Positions 46,226-57,990 of a DNA stretch of 64,000 nt are shown one piece after another (position 1 is the first letter of the stretch; each line of letters begins with the position of its first letter). This stretch comes from Cadophora sp. MPI-SDFR-AT-0126. Taxonomy: Eukaryota > Ascomycota > Leotiomycetes > Helotiales > Ploettnerulaceae. The position numbers were made by a program, and so were the translations under genes. The stretch is from contig JAGMVK010000001.1 of the NCBI GenBank assembly GCA_020747065.1, positions 496,001 to 560,000 on the forward strand, written 5' to 3'. The notes under the pieces were generated by a model that was not told the origin of the DNA, made no database searches, and worked only from the letters and a program-made list of their open reading frames with translations.

Positions 46226-47030
46226 CACTTGAGCGAGATGATGTTGTGTGTTGATGATGAAGAAAGTTCGAATTGGTAGGAGGCAAGCAATGTCTCAAGC
46301 GAGAGATAAAGGAAAGACACTAACAATAGAAGTTGGGCTAAATATCATGTGATTAAGCTGATGCAATCGAATGAAAAGCTGTGAATGGTCGCACGTCTCC
46401 TTATCAATGAGACTTCGAGACACATCGACATTTTTCACGAATTTGGCTTTGTTTTTGTTGTGGATTCTTAAGCGAGGAAGGGCCCACCAAGTTAATAAAC
46501 AAACCCAGAAACTTCAACCAGCACGCGGAGCAGAATCCACGTGGGTCTGAACACCTATCAGTGAAACACAATTTGAAAAGAAAAGAATTGAAACTCTTTG
46601 GAGCAGCTCCCGGGAGATGTTCCATCGAAATAAGCCACTCAGGATATCTTGTAAGCTCGATTCGAATGTCCAATATCCTCTGCTCCCTAATTATTCTTCA
46701 TTCAACACAGATCCTAATAGGTACCGATGAACATCCGATATAAGACGAGATGACGGATTCGGTACTCTTGCTATGGGTGAGCTGATGTATGTTCCGGCCC
46801 TCGGCGAGTGTCTTCTTACTTTGGCGACGCTCTCCTGTCCCGGAAGAGAAGTGGTTGAGAGACGTGAAAGAAGCAGACACCCAACTTCGAAGCCAAGCCT
46901 TGTATGGAAGAAGAGCACAACTCGTTATCTTCATGCCTATGGTATTGATCTCGGATTCGATAAAATCGCTAGCTTCATCTTTCAGTCTACATGCTACATC
47001 AAGGACATCGACTAGCCGTAGATCCATTCT
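46226..47030. other. Intergenic region
   Basis: Promoter of the unknown gene at 45.3-46.2 kb and 3' side of the amine oxidase gene. A minus-strand frame at 46698-47027 is simply sequence beyond the oxidase stop codon. No gene is supported. Confidence 0.4.
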
Positions 47031-49162
47031 CTACAGCTTTGGCTTGCAACAAGAATCCTCCTCTCCAACGGCAACCGTCAAATCCTTGTCTTCCAGCAAC
47101 CGACTACCATTTGCCTTCTGCGTACTCTGTGGTACGTCCAAAGCTGGGTTCTGCTCAAAAAACCCGCTTGGCTTCAAACTCACCGTCATCGTATCACAGG
47201 GCATAACAGGATAATCCTCCGGTCTAGGATTATGCGTCAAGCTGATTGAATGCCACAGGACAATATCCTCTCCGTCGGTCTTATCGACTCTTCCTGCCCA
47301 TGCTCCAAGATCGCTCTTCCCATCTGGCAAACTCTGATAAGTGTAATCGCCTGCAGCATACAGCTCATTGTCTCGGTGTGCAGTCACCCAGAATGGATGG
47401 AATGCGTATTTGGCTCGCTTCCCGTGCCAGGAGTCCGGGTGCGCGAGAAGCATCTGTTTATGAGGGCTGTGGATGGCGTAGGCGACGGGTTTGCCGGATG
47501 CTTTGTTGATTTTGGAGGGGTTGATGATTTTGTGGGTTCGGTTGGGAGCTGAGTCCAAGGCACTGGATGTTTGAATAAGACGATTTTTCGTCACGTAACC
47601 TACTCCATATGGGTTCTTGTCATCCCAGGGCATGGGTATGGAATCTTCCTCGACGACACTGTTTTTGTCTCCGTCTATGCAAGGATCGATACGGAGACTG
47701 AACACGTGTTGGTGGAAAGGAGCCATGACCCCTTCGTTGACATTCGTCCCCCATGGTACACTCGCTCCTGAATCGATTGGAGCTGTTGAAAGGATCCCCG
47801 TCGCTTGTATCTTGTAGTGGAGACCAGCTGCTTGATCGAAATGCCACATGAAGACATACTCATAATTGCCGACAGTGATGATCGTCTGAAGAACGAGCAC
47901 TCGAGAGCGCACGATAGAAACAGCGCCAGTACGACTGTTGGTGTGTTTCCATCCGATGCCATCGTCAATCTCGTGCATACAGATGGCATTTGGTTTCTCC
48001 ACTGGCTGCCCCTGGGAGTTGCTGATGACGAAAGAGAAATACTGGTCTCAGATTAGCTATGTTACTGTGTGCCAAAACGTTTCTTACCTTGATGACACCC
48101 AAACAATCACAGCCCAGGGCTAGATTATTCGCAGCCACTCCGGCTCCAATATCTCCAACATCGAAAACACTTTTCCTCGAGTACGGGTATCTTGGATCGC
48201 CGTACGGTACAAACATCTCGCTCAGAGAAAGTCTGTGGAAGAGCTCTCGTCCATCATAAGTCACATCATGCAGCACCATTCCTTCTCGCCACGTGAAGCC
48301 TAGACGGAATCTCCATTTCTGCCACTTGATGAGGTATCCATCAATAGTGAAGGACACTCCTTCTGGTTGGTGGACAATCAGTGGCTTCAAATCTGTTCGC
48401 GCTGCTTGGGTTTGGAGATCGTGGTGGTACTCTTTTGGTGGATGGGACTTGAATACTGCGTCGTAATTCAAGGTGGAGTCTGAACCTGTTGGAAGACGAA
48501 TGATGTCTATGACTTCCTTCGTTGTCATGTCTAAGACTGGAGAGAATGGCAATGGGTTGTCATAGTGGTTCGATCCGGGATGGTTCGTCCGCGCGAAAAG
48601 GTAGCACTGAGATATTGTCAATCATGATCCTCGCCCCTGTGTGCTGATCATAGCTTACCTGGATATAACGTGGAAGATTATCTTCCGAATCTCTCCCATA
48701 CGGCCAAGTATCACAAACCACCTCCATGTGACTTGGAAGTTCAAATTTTCTAATCTCATCCAACACTTTTGGATCTTTGAGACATGCATCTCTCAACTCA
48801 ATGACTTCATCTATATCATTCTGGCCATGAAGCCCTGGATCTAATTTCTCAACCTTCTCAATCTCACCAGATCGAATATTCACCTCCGCCAAGAACAGGT
48901 TTGGTGTTCCACGGTGGTAGAAAAGGGCCGATGCAATTCGGGGCAGTGGAGATGGGTTTCCGCCATTTCTTTCTGCCTTTAGGAAAGGACGAAGTTTTCC
49001 TTTGGGAGGCTCAAAGATGGTGATTATCTTGAAGTGGAGACTTTGGTCTGGATACTTGGCTTTCAGGAGAGTTGAGACTTGAGTGATCTCGGCTGCGTTC
49101 AATGGGTCCAGGGGATGCTTTGCAGCTCCCTGTGTAGTGGGATGTATGCTTTTGTGAGACAT
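47031..49162 (-). CDS. Copper amine oxidase (TPQ quinoenzyme)
   Basis: Oxidises primary amines to aldehydes with release of ammonia and H2O2, using copper and a topaquinone made from a tyrosine. Exons (minus): 49162-48659, 48606-48088, 48041-47031, giving 677 aa, the usual fungal length. The TPQ precursor is Y401 in VGNYEY. The copper ligands are H451 and H453 (HQHVF) and H611 (THNPRPED). The catalytic base is D317 in FDVGDIGAG, 84 residues before the TPQ as in Arthrobacter enzyme. No signal peptide is visible, which fits a peroxisomal or cytosolic form; the C-terminus KPKL is only a weak PTS1-like ending. A P450 gene lies directly upstream on the same strand; a shared pathway is not shown. 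Confidence 0.93.
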
Positions 49163-49766
49163 TATTGCGATCTAGATGTTTCAATCAGCTCAGAGCCCAC
49201 GATTTTGAAAGAGAGCTGTGGTAAAGCAAGTGGTTGACGAAGGCTTGTCTATCGAAGGGTAGGAAAGCTGGAAGAAACGAATGCTGCTCTACGTACTTAT
49301 GTCGATGCCTTCTCGAACTCCGTATAAGTATGTAAGACAGCTAAGATTGACTGACCTTGAAGTACAGAAGATGGGTTTCTCGGAATTAAAAGTAGGATGT
49401 CAAACCGGCCAACAGATGATCGGTGTTGAAGCCCGAGATAAGCCTTCCACGTGATAATTTGAGGAAGACAATCCCCCACTCTCGGCCAGGAACCGTAGTC
49501 CGTCGGATGCACCATCCTGAAGTAGTTTGGCTGTGTTCCTTCACTTGGTTTTGTCATTGCATAACAGGATACCGCGAGAAGCAGGAGATCCCGAGTTCGA
49601 AGTTTGGTTTGGCGAGAAAGAATGGCGGACTTCCGATATAAGAGCCTGGATGTTAGTGTCATCACTTGACAAATACTTACTTGGAAGATATATCCTACTC
49701 TGATTCTGAAAGATGTCAATCTTGACGGACGTAATGACTATATTCGGCTTCTAAATTGAACATCAC
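49163..49766. other. Intergenic region between amine oxidase and P450
   Basis: Promoter of the amine oxidase and 3' end of the P450. A 140-codon minus-strand frame (49297-49719) has no family features. Confidence 0.4.
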
Positions 49767-51467
49767 CTAATCTAAAGGCTCAAATATAAGTTTACAAGTC
49801 TGATCCAATGGTCGACTTGAAATAACCTGATCCGACATCGTCATCCTGGCCTTCATATCAGGCGCAACACGAGTCCTGAACCGAGAGTACACCTCTCTCA
49901 ATAGACACTTCATCTCCGCAATCGCCAAACTGTAAAAACACGTCAGCAATCAAGCCGTAATTTCAAACATCAGCAGCTGAGCTGTAAAAGTAAGACTTAC
50001 TGTCTCCCAGTACACCCTCTTCCACCCAGCCCAAACGCAAAGAAAAGTCTATTCATCTCAGGGACTTTCTCAACATCGAGCCATCGCTCTGGAATGAAAT
50101 CATTGCCATTCTCATACACATGCTCGTTGAGTCTGTGGACGCTGTGCGCCTGACAGCTGACGATTGTTCCTGCCGGGATAAAGTAGCCATCAATAGTGCG
50201 GCCTTCTGCAGGCACGTATCGAGGTTGAGACATGGGGATCGGCGGGAAGCATCGCAAGCCTTCTTTGATGACTGCATCTAGGTATGATAGTTCATCAAGT
50301 TTCTTGTCCTGACCGGTCTGGACTTCTTCAATCAGGCGGTCCTGGACCGCAGAGCTTTCGGGGAGTGAAATTTGGTACATCAAGAATGTGAGGCCGTCAC
50401 CTGTCGTGTCGATACCTGCTGCGAGATGATCCATACATTCAGCGGCCATCTCCACTTTCCGGAAGTTGTCCTTGCGGTGTTGAAGTTTGTAGAGTAAAGT
50501 CTGTTCTCCCAAATCTGTCTTCTCATTACATCTCAAGACGTGACCATTCGCGATAGGCGAGGGTCTTGGCTTGGTGAACTTGTCTACCATATTCGACAGG
50601 GTTGGCCAACGGTATTTGGCATAGTTCTCTGCAAAAACATCAGTTCCATCCGAAACTGTAACTGGAAAATCAAAATCCTTACGTTTTAAACTGTTGTGAT
50701 AAGATTGCTCTTCCATCATACCGAAATCTTTCTCATCGTCGAGAGAGTGTGTGCCATATGGGTGGAAGAGATGATGGGAAGCACAGTCTAGAGCGAAGCA
50801 ATGTAGATAGATCTAGTTGTGTCAGCAGCAATCGATTTTGTGGTACTCCGATTTACATATGCGTCTATACTGTGTCCTTGAGCCTCAGTGCACTTCTTGA
50901 TGAAAGCTTCGGCTCTTTCCTGGATGCCACCCATGACTTGAGGGCGCATAATGTTGGTGTTGGCATACTGGCCGGCGATGTATCTTTTCTTCTGGCTATG
51001 CTAATAAGGCGTCAGTAATGCTCAAGAAACGTGAGTGTGTCTCACATCACCCTTCACCAAAGTCGAGAACATTGTCCTAGCAAATGTCAACACACCTCTC
51101 CCATGACACCGATTAGGAATCGCCCGCCCTCTCACCTGACACCAAACTGCATAAACAGCGTGTAAAACTCCGTCTTATCATATCCACTTCCACCCGAAGT
51201 ATAAATCTCCTTCAACGCCTCCAAGGATGTGAAAGAAACTTCATTGGGTCCTAGTCGCACCACAGGTCCGTATTGCTCGTGAAGTCCGTGTATGTATTCT
51301 CGGCGTTTGGACGTGAATTCCTTGCTCATGAGCCAGAGGTCTGTCACCAGAGAATACTTGGGACCCGGAAGTTTGGAGAGTGGTGCGAGAATTGCTCGAT
51401 ACAAGCCTATGCATATCCAGATGATGGCGGTTGCGAGAGCGCATATTGGCAAGAGGTTGCCAAACAT
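49767..51467 (-). CDS. Cytochrome P450 monooxygenase
   Basis: Haem-thiolate monooxygenase anchored in the ER by an N-terminal helix (residues ~5-25, followed by the LSKLPGPK hinge). Exons (minus): 51467-51136, 51076-51046, 51000-50857, 50812-50683, 50628-50001, 49929-49767, giving 475 aa. Motifs in order: AGIDTT in the I-helix, KEGLR (ExxR), PERW, and the haem loop FGLGGRGCTGR with Cys at about 418. The haem loop is completed across the last intron (CA|T gives His). The intron at 50629-50682 is 54 nt without a stop but has a strong GTAAGG donor and GCAG acceptor. Exon 2 is only 31 nt. The P450 family and substrate cannot be assigned from motifs alone. Confidence 0.9.
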
Positions 51468-52292
51468 TTTGACTTTGATACCACCCAAGTAAGGAAGTGA
51501 AGAAATGGAAGAATATAGATGTTCCTCTCGGATTCTGTAGAATATGCAGTCCACAAGTGCAATCCAAGAATAGGTATGGTATCTTGTTACTCAATTAGCG
51601 TGGTCACAAATCTTGTTGGCCGGGAAGAGTGGGAGATCAGACGGCGAAAGATAGGGCGATCTTTAAAATTGTCAGATCTGACATATGCGAAATCTGTCTG
51701 CATAAGATAAGGCTGATACTTCAAATCCCACTCCATGGGATCAACAAATAATTTGACAAATGAGCATACGTCTATTTGCCAGCGCTGAAGTGGAGGATGT
51801 TCTGTGGCAGACGTGACGAAAACCTGAAGGTGGGATGGTTGGGCGCTAATGCCAATGCGGCTGACTACCACACTCAACATTGGAAAGTAGCAGACCTGTC
51901 AGAATACTTCCCAAGTATATGAACACCGAGAGACCCGAGATGAGTGGCATGACAAGATGATGCTTTAGCTTGAAAGCAGGAGGACGATATGAAAGTGACA
52001 TGAGACAAGAGAAGGGGTGGGAAGGGGCCGGCAGCACTCGTCACCTTCGGGATACCCGAGTAGAGCGTTTCGGTTCAGAATCATAATAGTTGAGTATCAT
52101 CAATTGTATATTGCATTTTATAATGATCATGGCTATTCAACTCCTGGCTCAAAAGCACCGCAGATTTCCTATGCTTCAATATATTTATGCCAACAAAAGC
52201 AAAAGCATCTATGCAACGATTTCCGAGCCTCCCTTTCTCACCAACTCAGGACGCTTGCGCAACCAACGTATGTAAGAACTCAAAATTCAGAA
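51468..52292. other. Intergenic region between P450 and the YTH gene
   Basis: P450 promoter and 3' side of the YTH gene. No supported ORF or repeat. Confidence 0.4.
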
Positions 52293-55200
52293 TCAATAAT
52301 AGTCGTCCAACATCCGATCATCATATCTGTCTCCCTCACCAAGTGCAAGGTTAGCTTCTTCATCTATGAGTTCGATAAGCCTGGCGCCGCAATTCTCCTC
52401 GATCTCCTGACCATCCTTCCCGATCAGGACGGCGAGGTTGTCATTCAGTGCGTTCTTGAGATGGCCGATGCGGTGGAACCGCGTGGAGCAGATGACCAGC
52501 CAGCGGACGCGGAAGGCGCCTGCGCTTTCCCAGTTGATGGCGCTTTGCCATTCGGGGGACTCGACGGAGCCTGGAGGAGATTCCATGCGTGCCTATGTGG
52601 GTTGTTTCAGTATACGTACTGGAAGAAGTGATTGTGGGGGGGGGGGAATGGCATTGCTTACGTAGCCTTGGAAGGCGCGGCTCTTGTTGATGGAGAATAC
52701 TAGGATTACGTTCTTGCACGTTTCGAATGCTTCCTTGAAGATGCTTCCGTTTTGCACTTGGGTTGTCCAAACAGACTGGAAAATGAGACAGGGCCACAGA
52801 CCGAAGAGGGACAGGGAGACATACGTCTTGAATGCATCTGAGAACATTCTCCTCGTTGAAAGATTTTACGATGAAGTATCTAGTTTCTGCTTCGAAGTCA
52901 ATGCTTGTAGATCTTGAGAAGGCATAAGATGGAAATTGAATCAAGCAAGCCCAAGACACTCGTCACAAAGCGTCACAAAACAGCAGACTCGCGAACTTTT
53001 GATTTGGTTGACTGGACATTATGCATGATCAAAGGATAATATTTGTAACGACAGACTGTGGAATACAACGATGTACAAAACAGGGGTATCCATCCATAGA
53101 AATGCAAAGTTGAAAAGATAAGGGTATCACAGACCTCCTCTGCCGCCCCTATCAAAGCCCTTAGGATCCTTAAAGGGCTTGCCATTCGCAATCTTCGATC
53201 CAAAACCGGATTCCATCTTGACGTCCGAGTTCAGGTTGACGTCTCGACCATCTCGACCATCACGAGAGTCACCACGACCTCTACCACGACCTCGGCCTCG
53301 GTAGTTGGGATCATACGCACGACCTTTATAGCCACCCCGATGCTCATATGCACCACGACCTCGCTCGACTTCCTCTCCATCGTAGAAGGTAACTGAATCG
53401 TAGCCTCGTCCACGAGCAGGTGGCCGGCTCTCGAATACTCGATGACTCGGGCCTGGAGAGGATTCACGTTCTCGGCTTCGACCTCTTGATTCGTAACGTG
53501 GCCGGGATGTGTCTCTCTCGCGGCGCTCAAATGGTGGCGAGCGGCGAGACGTATCGAAACCACTGGAACGCGGGCGATGATAATCTGATCTATCTTCCTC
53601 CTTGATTCGCTGTGGTTGATATCCTCGATCGTCAGTACGAGCAATCTTCGCACCGCCATTGACCTCGCTTCTTTGGTCACCAACATCGCTGTATGGGCGC
53701 TTGTTAGACATCACTCGATCAAGCTGGAGGGCTGAAGGAACGTCTCCAAATGGAGCGGCGACAGCCTCAGAACGACTTCCTACTTTGTTAGGAATTGGCG
53801 GGGGAAGCATTGGTGAAGGAGGCACCTGACCTCCAGCAATTGCAGGAACGCCCCCTCGCTCGTCTGCCTCCATTTCAGCTAGAAGTCGGTCTCTTTGCGC
53901 GTCCAAAGCTGCAATGGCACGTCGACGATTCAATATCTTGTTTCTATAGTAGGTATTGTGGTAACCTGTAATCTCTAACCATTCTCGTAAATCCCGGTTA
54001 AGAGGCAGTAAATCCTCCAGGGTTGGTGGTTTCTGCTCTCGAAATGGGTTGTTGATGACCTCTTCACGTTTCGGTTCGATAGTGTCTGGTCTCAAATTTG
54101 GTCTGCGATGATCCTCTTCACGCATTTCTTGACGTTGATATGCTGGCCGCTCGGAATCTGCATATTGATTTCTCTCATTCCTGTAATCTGGCTGGTATGT
54201 TCGCTTTTCTACTTGCGTATCGAAGTCTTCACGGCGGTCGTCGCGATTGCGTTGCACCAGGCTCGTAGAATTGGCTGGCGGTCGACGGAATGGTGATTCA
54301 TCTCGCGATGGGCGAGTAAATGGCCTATCTATTCGCTCGTCCCGAGTACTGCGAGAGACGGCTTCAGCAATCTTTGGAACATCTGCACCACTCTGTGCTT
54401 CCCTTGGCTTGGCACGGGTTGCTGTTGTGGTCGCTTTAACATTTGTTTCTCTGTCTTCAAGGATCTCGCCTTCAGATACAGAGCCATTGCTTGTATGTCT
54501 TTTTCCCAAAGATTTTCCCCTAGCATTTTCATCGAATTGCTTAACCACTTCTGTTGTATTATCTCCAGGATTGACCTGCTTCGTAGTATTCATAGGGCTT
54601 CCTAAAGAATGTACTTGTGACTTCATTTCCATGTGAACTGGAGGTTTCTGAATGCTAGATGTATTGGAGTTAACAAGCTCTTGTTTTGCAGCTGTAGGTG
54701 CAGCTGGCTTTGATTCAGAATATTGTGAGATCAACTCGTTGAGGTTTAGCTCTTGTCCCAGCTTTTCGGAAGTTGTGATTGGAGTCTTTGGGGATGCTCG
54801 CAATGAGCTTGAACCGTTTTCGCGTGTTGCTTGCTTCGTAGCCTGTGCTAGATTTGTAAGAACAGGAGGGGTAGCAGAGCTTGTTCGTCCTTCTCGTCTC
54901 TTTAACAATTCAGCCTTTAATTCTGCAGCTCTAGCATTGATTTGAGTAGGAGGTCGAGGAGGAGGTGCGACTGCTTGTTGCATATTAAAAGGAGGTGGCG
55001 AGAACTGTTGGAGTTGCTGGTTAGCCACGATATCTGAAGCTACAAGAGCTTCAGCTTCGCAATCAATTTGTACGCTTACCTGAGGAGGGCCTTGGCTGTT
55101 GAATTGATTTTGCATGAAGGCTCGATCATTGAACAGACCGCCCCCTGGCTGGAAGCTGTCGCCATGGGAATCTTCAACCTGCGTCATATTTGGCTGTTGG

Positions 55201-55319
55201 GGGAAGTATTGCTGTCCTTGAACAGGCTGACCAGCGAACGGGGAGGGCGGGTAGCCATCCTGATTGAAGCTGTTCTGGAATTGGCTATTGTTGCTAAATC
55301 CACCATTGTTGTGCCACAT
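52293..55319 (-). CDS. YTH-domain RNA-binding protein (m6A reader, YTHDC1/YT521-B-like)
   Basis: Expected to bind N6-methyladenosine in RNA, probably in the nucleus. Exons (minus): 55319-53135, 52886-52825, 52775-52662, 52592-52293, giving 886 aa. The N-terminal ~430 residues are Gln/Pro/Ser-rich. A conserved helical segment at about 434-485 (LEDLLPLNRDLREWLEITGY) precedes an Arg/Gly/Ser-rich region (RGRGRGRGR). The YTH domain at about 730-880 starts RYFIVKSFNEENV and has cage tryptophans W752 (SVWTT) and W808 (INWESAG) plus LIGKDGQEIEENCG. The YTH exons have no ATG of their own, and the first exon ends in TGA at 53127 unless a 248-nt intron with a GTCTGT donor is removed, so one spliced gene is favoured. 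The start MWHNNGG is the first ATG of the frame. Confidence 0.85.
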
Positions 55320-56105
55320 CGTCGACGTGAAGATCGATTCCGAAGCGCCTGTTGATAGCTCGATTTGATCCGGAGGACTTCGTCCGTAGTTTGATTCCAA
55401 TCACTCGAGCTTCTTTCCGGAGGACAGGTCGGAAAGATCGTAGACAATGGGCAACAGACTCTCACAGCCTGTCGTGCAATTAAATGAAGAAATACAAACA
55501 AGAGGTCTATTGGAAAGGACAAATAAAAGAGAAGCTCTTCAGTAATACCTTGTAGGTAAGGTTCTTTCTAGGCGCGCTCGAAGCGACGTGCCGAACTAGC
55601 GCGTTCATCTCCAGGGGTTCCTGCACTAGGTCAAGCACACTGGAGTTGAGACGATGACGATGTCAAACTTTCTTTCAGAGCTGCAAATCTTCATCTGAAC
55701 TCTGATTGTCCAAGTTCAAGAAATGTTGAGATGCTTGATAAGCTGATTGAATGATTCCTCTCCCGTTTCAATAATCTGGCATTCCTTCAACACTTTGCTG
55801 GTTGAAAGATTCGAGGCCTGTTCCTTGTAATTGTACATCCAATAAGATCAACCTCTCGAAGCCCTACATCGATTGATTTAACACCTCACACGACAAGTAG
55901 TAGTAATCCCTGAGAGCAGCAGGTGTATCGACAGCACCAGACATTTAAGCCGAGCGGTGCACCATATGCCATGAGAGACGCTGCAGTATTATTCGACAGC
56001 GCTTTCCGATAACCACAAGGTCCTCGGAGCATCAATGCGCCAGAATTACAGCTTTAGGCTACAAGGGGCTATGGCCAATAGTTTGTTTGTATTATAGCTT
56101 TCAAG
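55320..56105. other. Intergenic region between the YTH gene and gpi18
   Basis: YTH gene promoter and gpi18 3' side. No gene seen. Confidence 0.4.
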
Positions 56106-57527
56106 TTATGCCGGGGGGAGGAAAGAAGCATATAATCCTCCTTGCACCAAAGCATATATCACCATGAACCGCACAAATCCTCCTGCTAGCGTATTCTTTC
56201 CAGCTTGAGATGCCAATGCCCCATACCACAACCAAACGGGAAAGGCTGAGGATATCCTGGTAATTATCTGGACATGAGCGGTGGACAATGTGAGTGCAAC
56301 TAGTGAAAGTTGTGTGACTGCTAGATTCCGCAGCACCTGCTGTGCAGCCCTTCCTTCCCCGGTTCTTTGATCCTTGCCAGTCTGGTCTTGACTCTGGGAG
56401 ATGTTGAAGCTCAAAGCCCACAAGCCAGACCTGGTCAGGATGAAAAACATTGGCGTGGCAAGAAGGAACAATGGCAGATTTGAGACGGTCCAGTACCGCA
56501 AAAAGCCACAATTCCTAAGGACAGTCAGACTGCGCGACTGTATACAGCAAAGGTGGTACATACCAGTAGTAATCTTGAACAAAGGTATAGATGCTGGGTA
56601 TCAACCTTTGACACCAAGGCCGCATAATCGTGTCCACTGCTCCACAATACTCACAGTATGCAATGTATTGCGGTATCAGAAAGCCAGCCCCAACACTCAT
56701 ACCTCCCAAGCCTGTGGCAAGCAAACGGCGAATCGCGGAGAACTGCAACCCATCCTTTAACAGCAGCAGTGTTCTACACGCTTCTTCCAGCAAGAGCAAG
56801 CCATTGAGTATTCCATTGCTCCGGAAAGTTGTAGCAATTCCAAAGCATATGCCAGCAAGCAGAACCAAAAGATCATGAGCTGCGGTGTTCGGACCTTTGT
56901 GAACAATGCTCTTCGTGAAAAGAAGGCATCCTGTAAAGCTCAGTAATGCGCATGAGCTCTCAGCATAAGGAGAAGATAGAAATAGTCCTGCAGGCGTAAT
57001 AAGATGGAATGAAGCTGCTTTGAATGCGAACGTGACAGAGTGGTTGAAGAACAACGCTCTGGTAAGGGAAAATACTGCTAGGATTGAGAGCAGGTGGGAG
57101 ATATGTGCGATGCATATGGCGACCAATCCTTCTAAACCAATGTAATTGGTCACTCCAAGTTTTTCCAATACTAAGTTTGGTCAGTCTTGGGAAGAGGACA
57201 GCGCCTGTATGCCTTACCCTGTGAACACAGAGCAATAACTCGCGTAAATCCCCATCCGAACGCCCATTCTTGCTCAAACGAATAGCCACGCCGGGAAATT
57301 TTCACGAAGTAAATGCCGTCCCATCTCGTCAGCTTCCCCACAAGGTAGCGAAGGACCAATGGCAGTTGTTCGCCCTGGTCAGGTTCTGTGTAGAGGAGGC
57401 TCGTCGAGGTATCATAACCTAAACCTGGGCTACAAACTGAAAGTAGCAAGAGGAGAGTCTTCCAGCCAACAAAGAGAACGACTAGAGAGCGGATGGGATT
57501 GTCCTGAGGCCGCGTCCATAATTGCAT
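56106..57527 (-). CDS. gpi18: GPI mannosyltransferase 2 (PIG-V/Gpi18)
   Basis: ER multi-pass enzyme that adds the second mannose to the GPI anchor precursor from dolichol-phosphate mannose. Exons (minus): 57527-57218, 57170-56564, 56514-56106, giving 441 aa with agreeing phases. The first helix is at about 12-32. The luminal catalytic motif region TRWDGIYF (D70) is followed by FEQEWAF, both characteristic of PIG-V. About eight further helices are spread to the C-terminus, including STAHVQIITRISSAFPVWLW. Introns are 47 and 49 nt. The upstream region carries AGGTC and AGGCC pentamer arrays. The start MQLWTRP was chosen over an upstream in-frame ATG at 57725 for lack of family likeness there. 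Confidence 0.92.
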
Positions 57528-57830
57528 CTTGAATATGAACGAGTGCGGGATGCCTCTATTGACGGCAGTTGCGGTGGTCAAAAAAGGATCGATGGGCGGT
57601 GAGGCTACAACCTCATGCGTTCGATGCGGGGAGTCTCCTGCATACCTGGATGCAGGTCTGGACACAAGAGCGAAAATGCCGAAAAGCTTCTTTGCTTCCC
57701 TCAGCAGTGTTGGTTCGGACTGCACCGCTAGATCTCAAGTCGAGTGGGATTTTCTGTACTCTGCGTAGTGCAATTGTGGTCGGATCGGGATAACTATTGG
57801 CTGCGGTTGAAGAAGGGAAGGAGTCAGGCC

Positions 57831-57850
57831 AGGTCAGGTCAGGTCAGGTC
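57831..57850. repeat. AGGTC pentamer repeat, four copies
   Basis: Four exact tandem AGGTC units, preceded by one AGGCC-type unit; about 300 bases upstream of the gpi18 ATG. Confidence 0.85.
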
Positions 57851-57968
57851 AGGCGTTCATCACAAGAACATTTCCATTATATTACATCCGATCTCAGCCC
57901 ATCCGATGCGCCGTTGATTCGGCCGTGCCGTATCGTCGTATTCGTTACAGTAGTCGGTTCGCCGCGTG

Positions 57969-57990
57969 CCAGGCCAGGCCAGGCCAGGCT
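57969..57990. repeat. AGGCC pentamer repeat
   Basis: Three exact AGGCC units plus partial units on both sides, 120 bases from the AGGTC array. Confidence 0.8.

Noticed and set aside
49297..49719. 140-codon minus-strand ORF between amine oxidase and P450
   Set aside because: No motif; the position fits the promoter of the amine oxidase.
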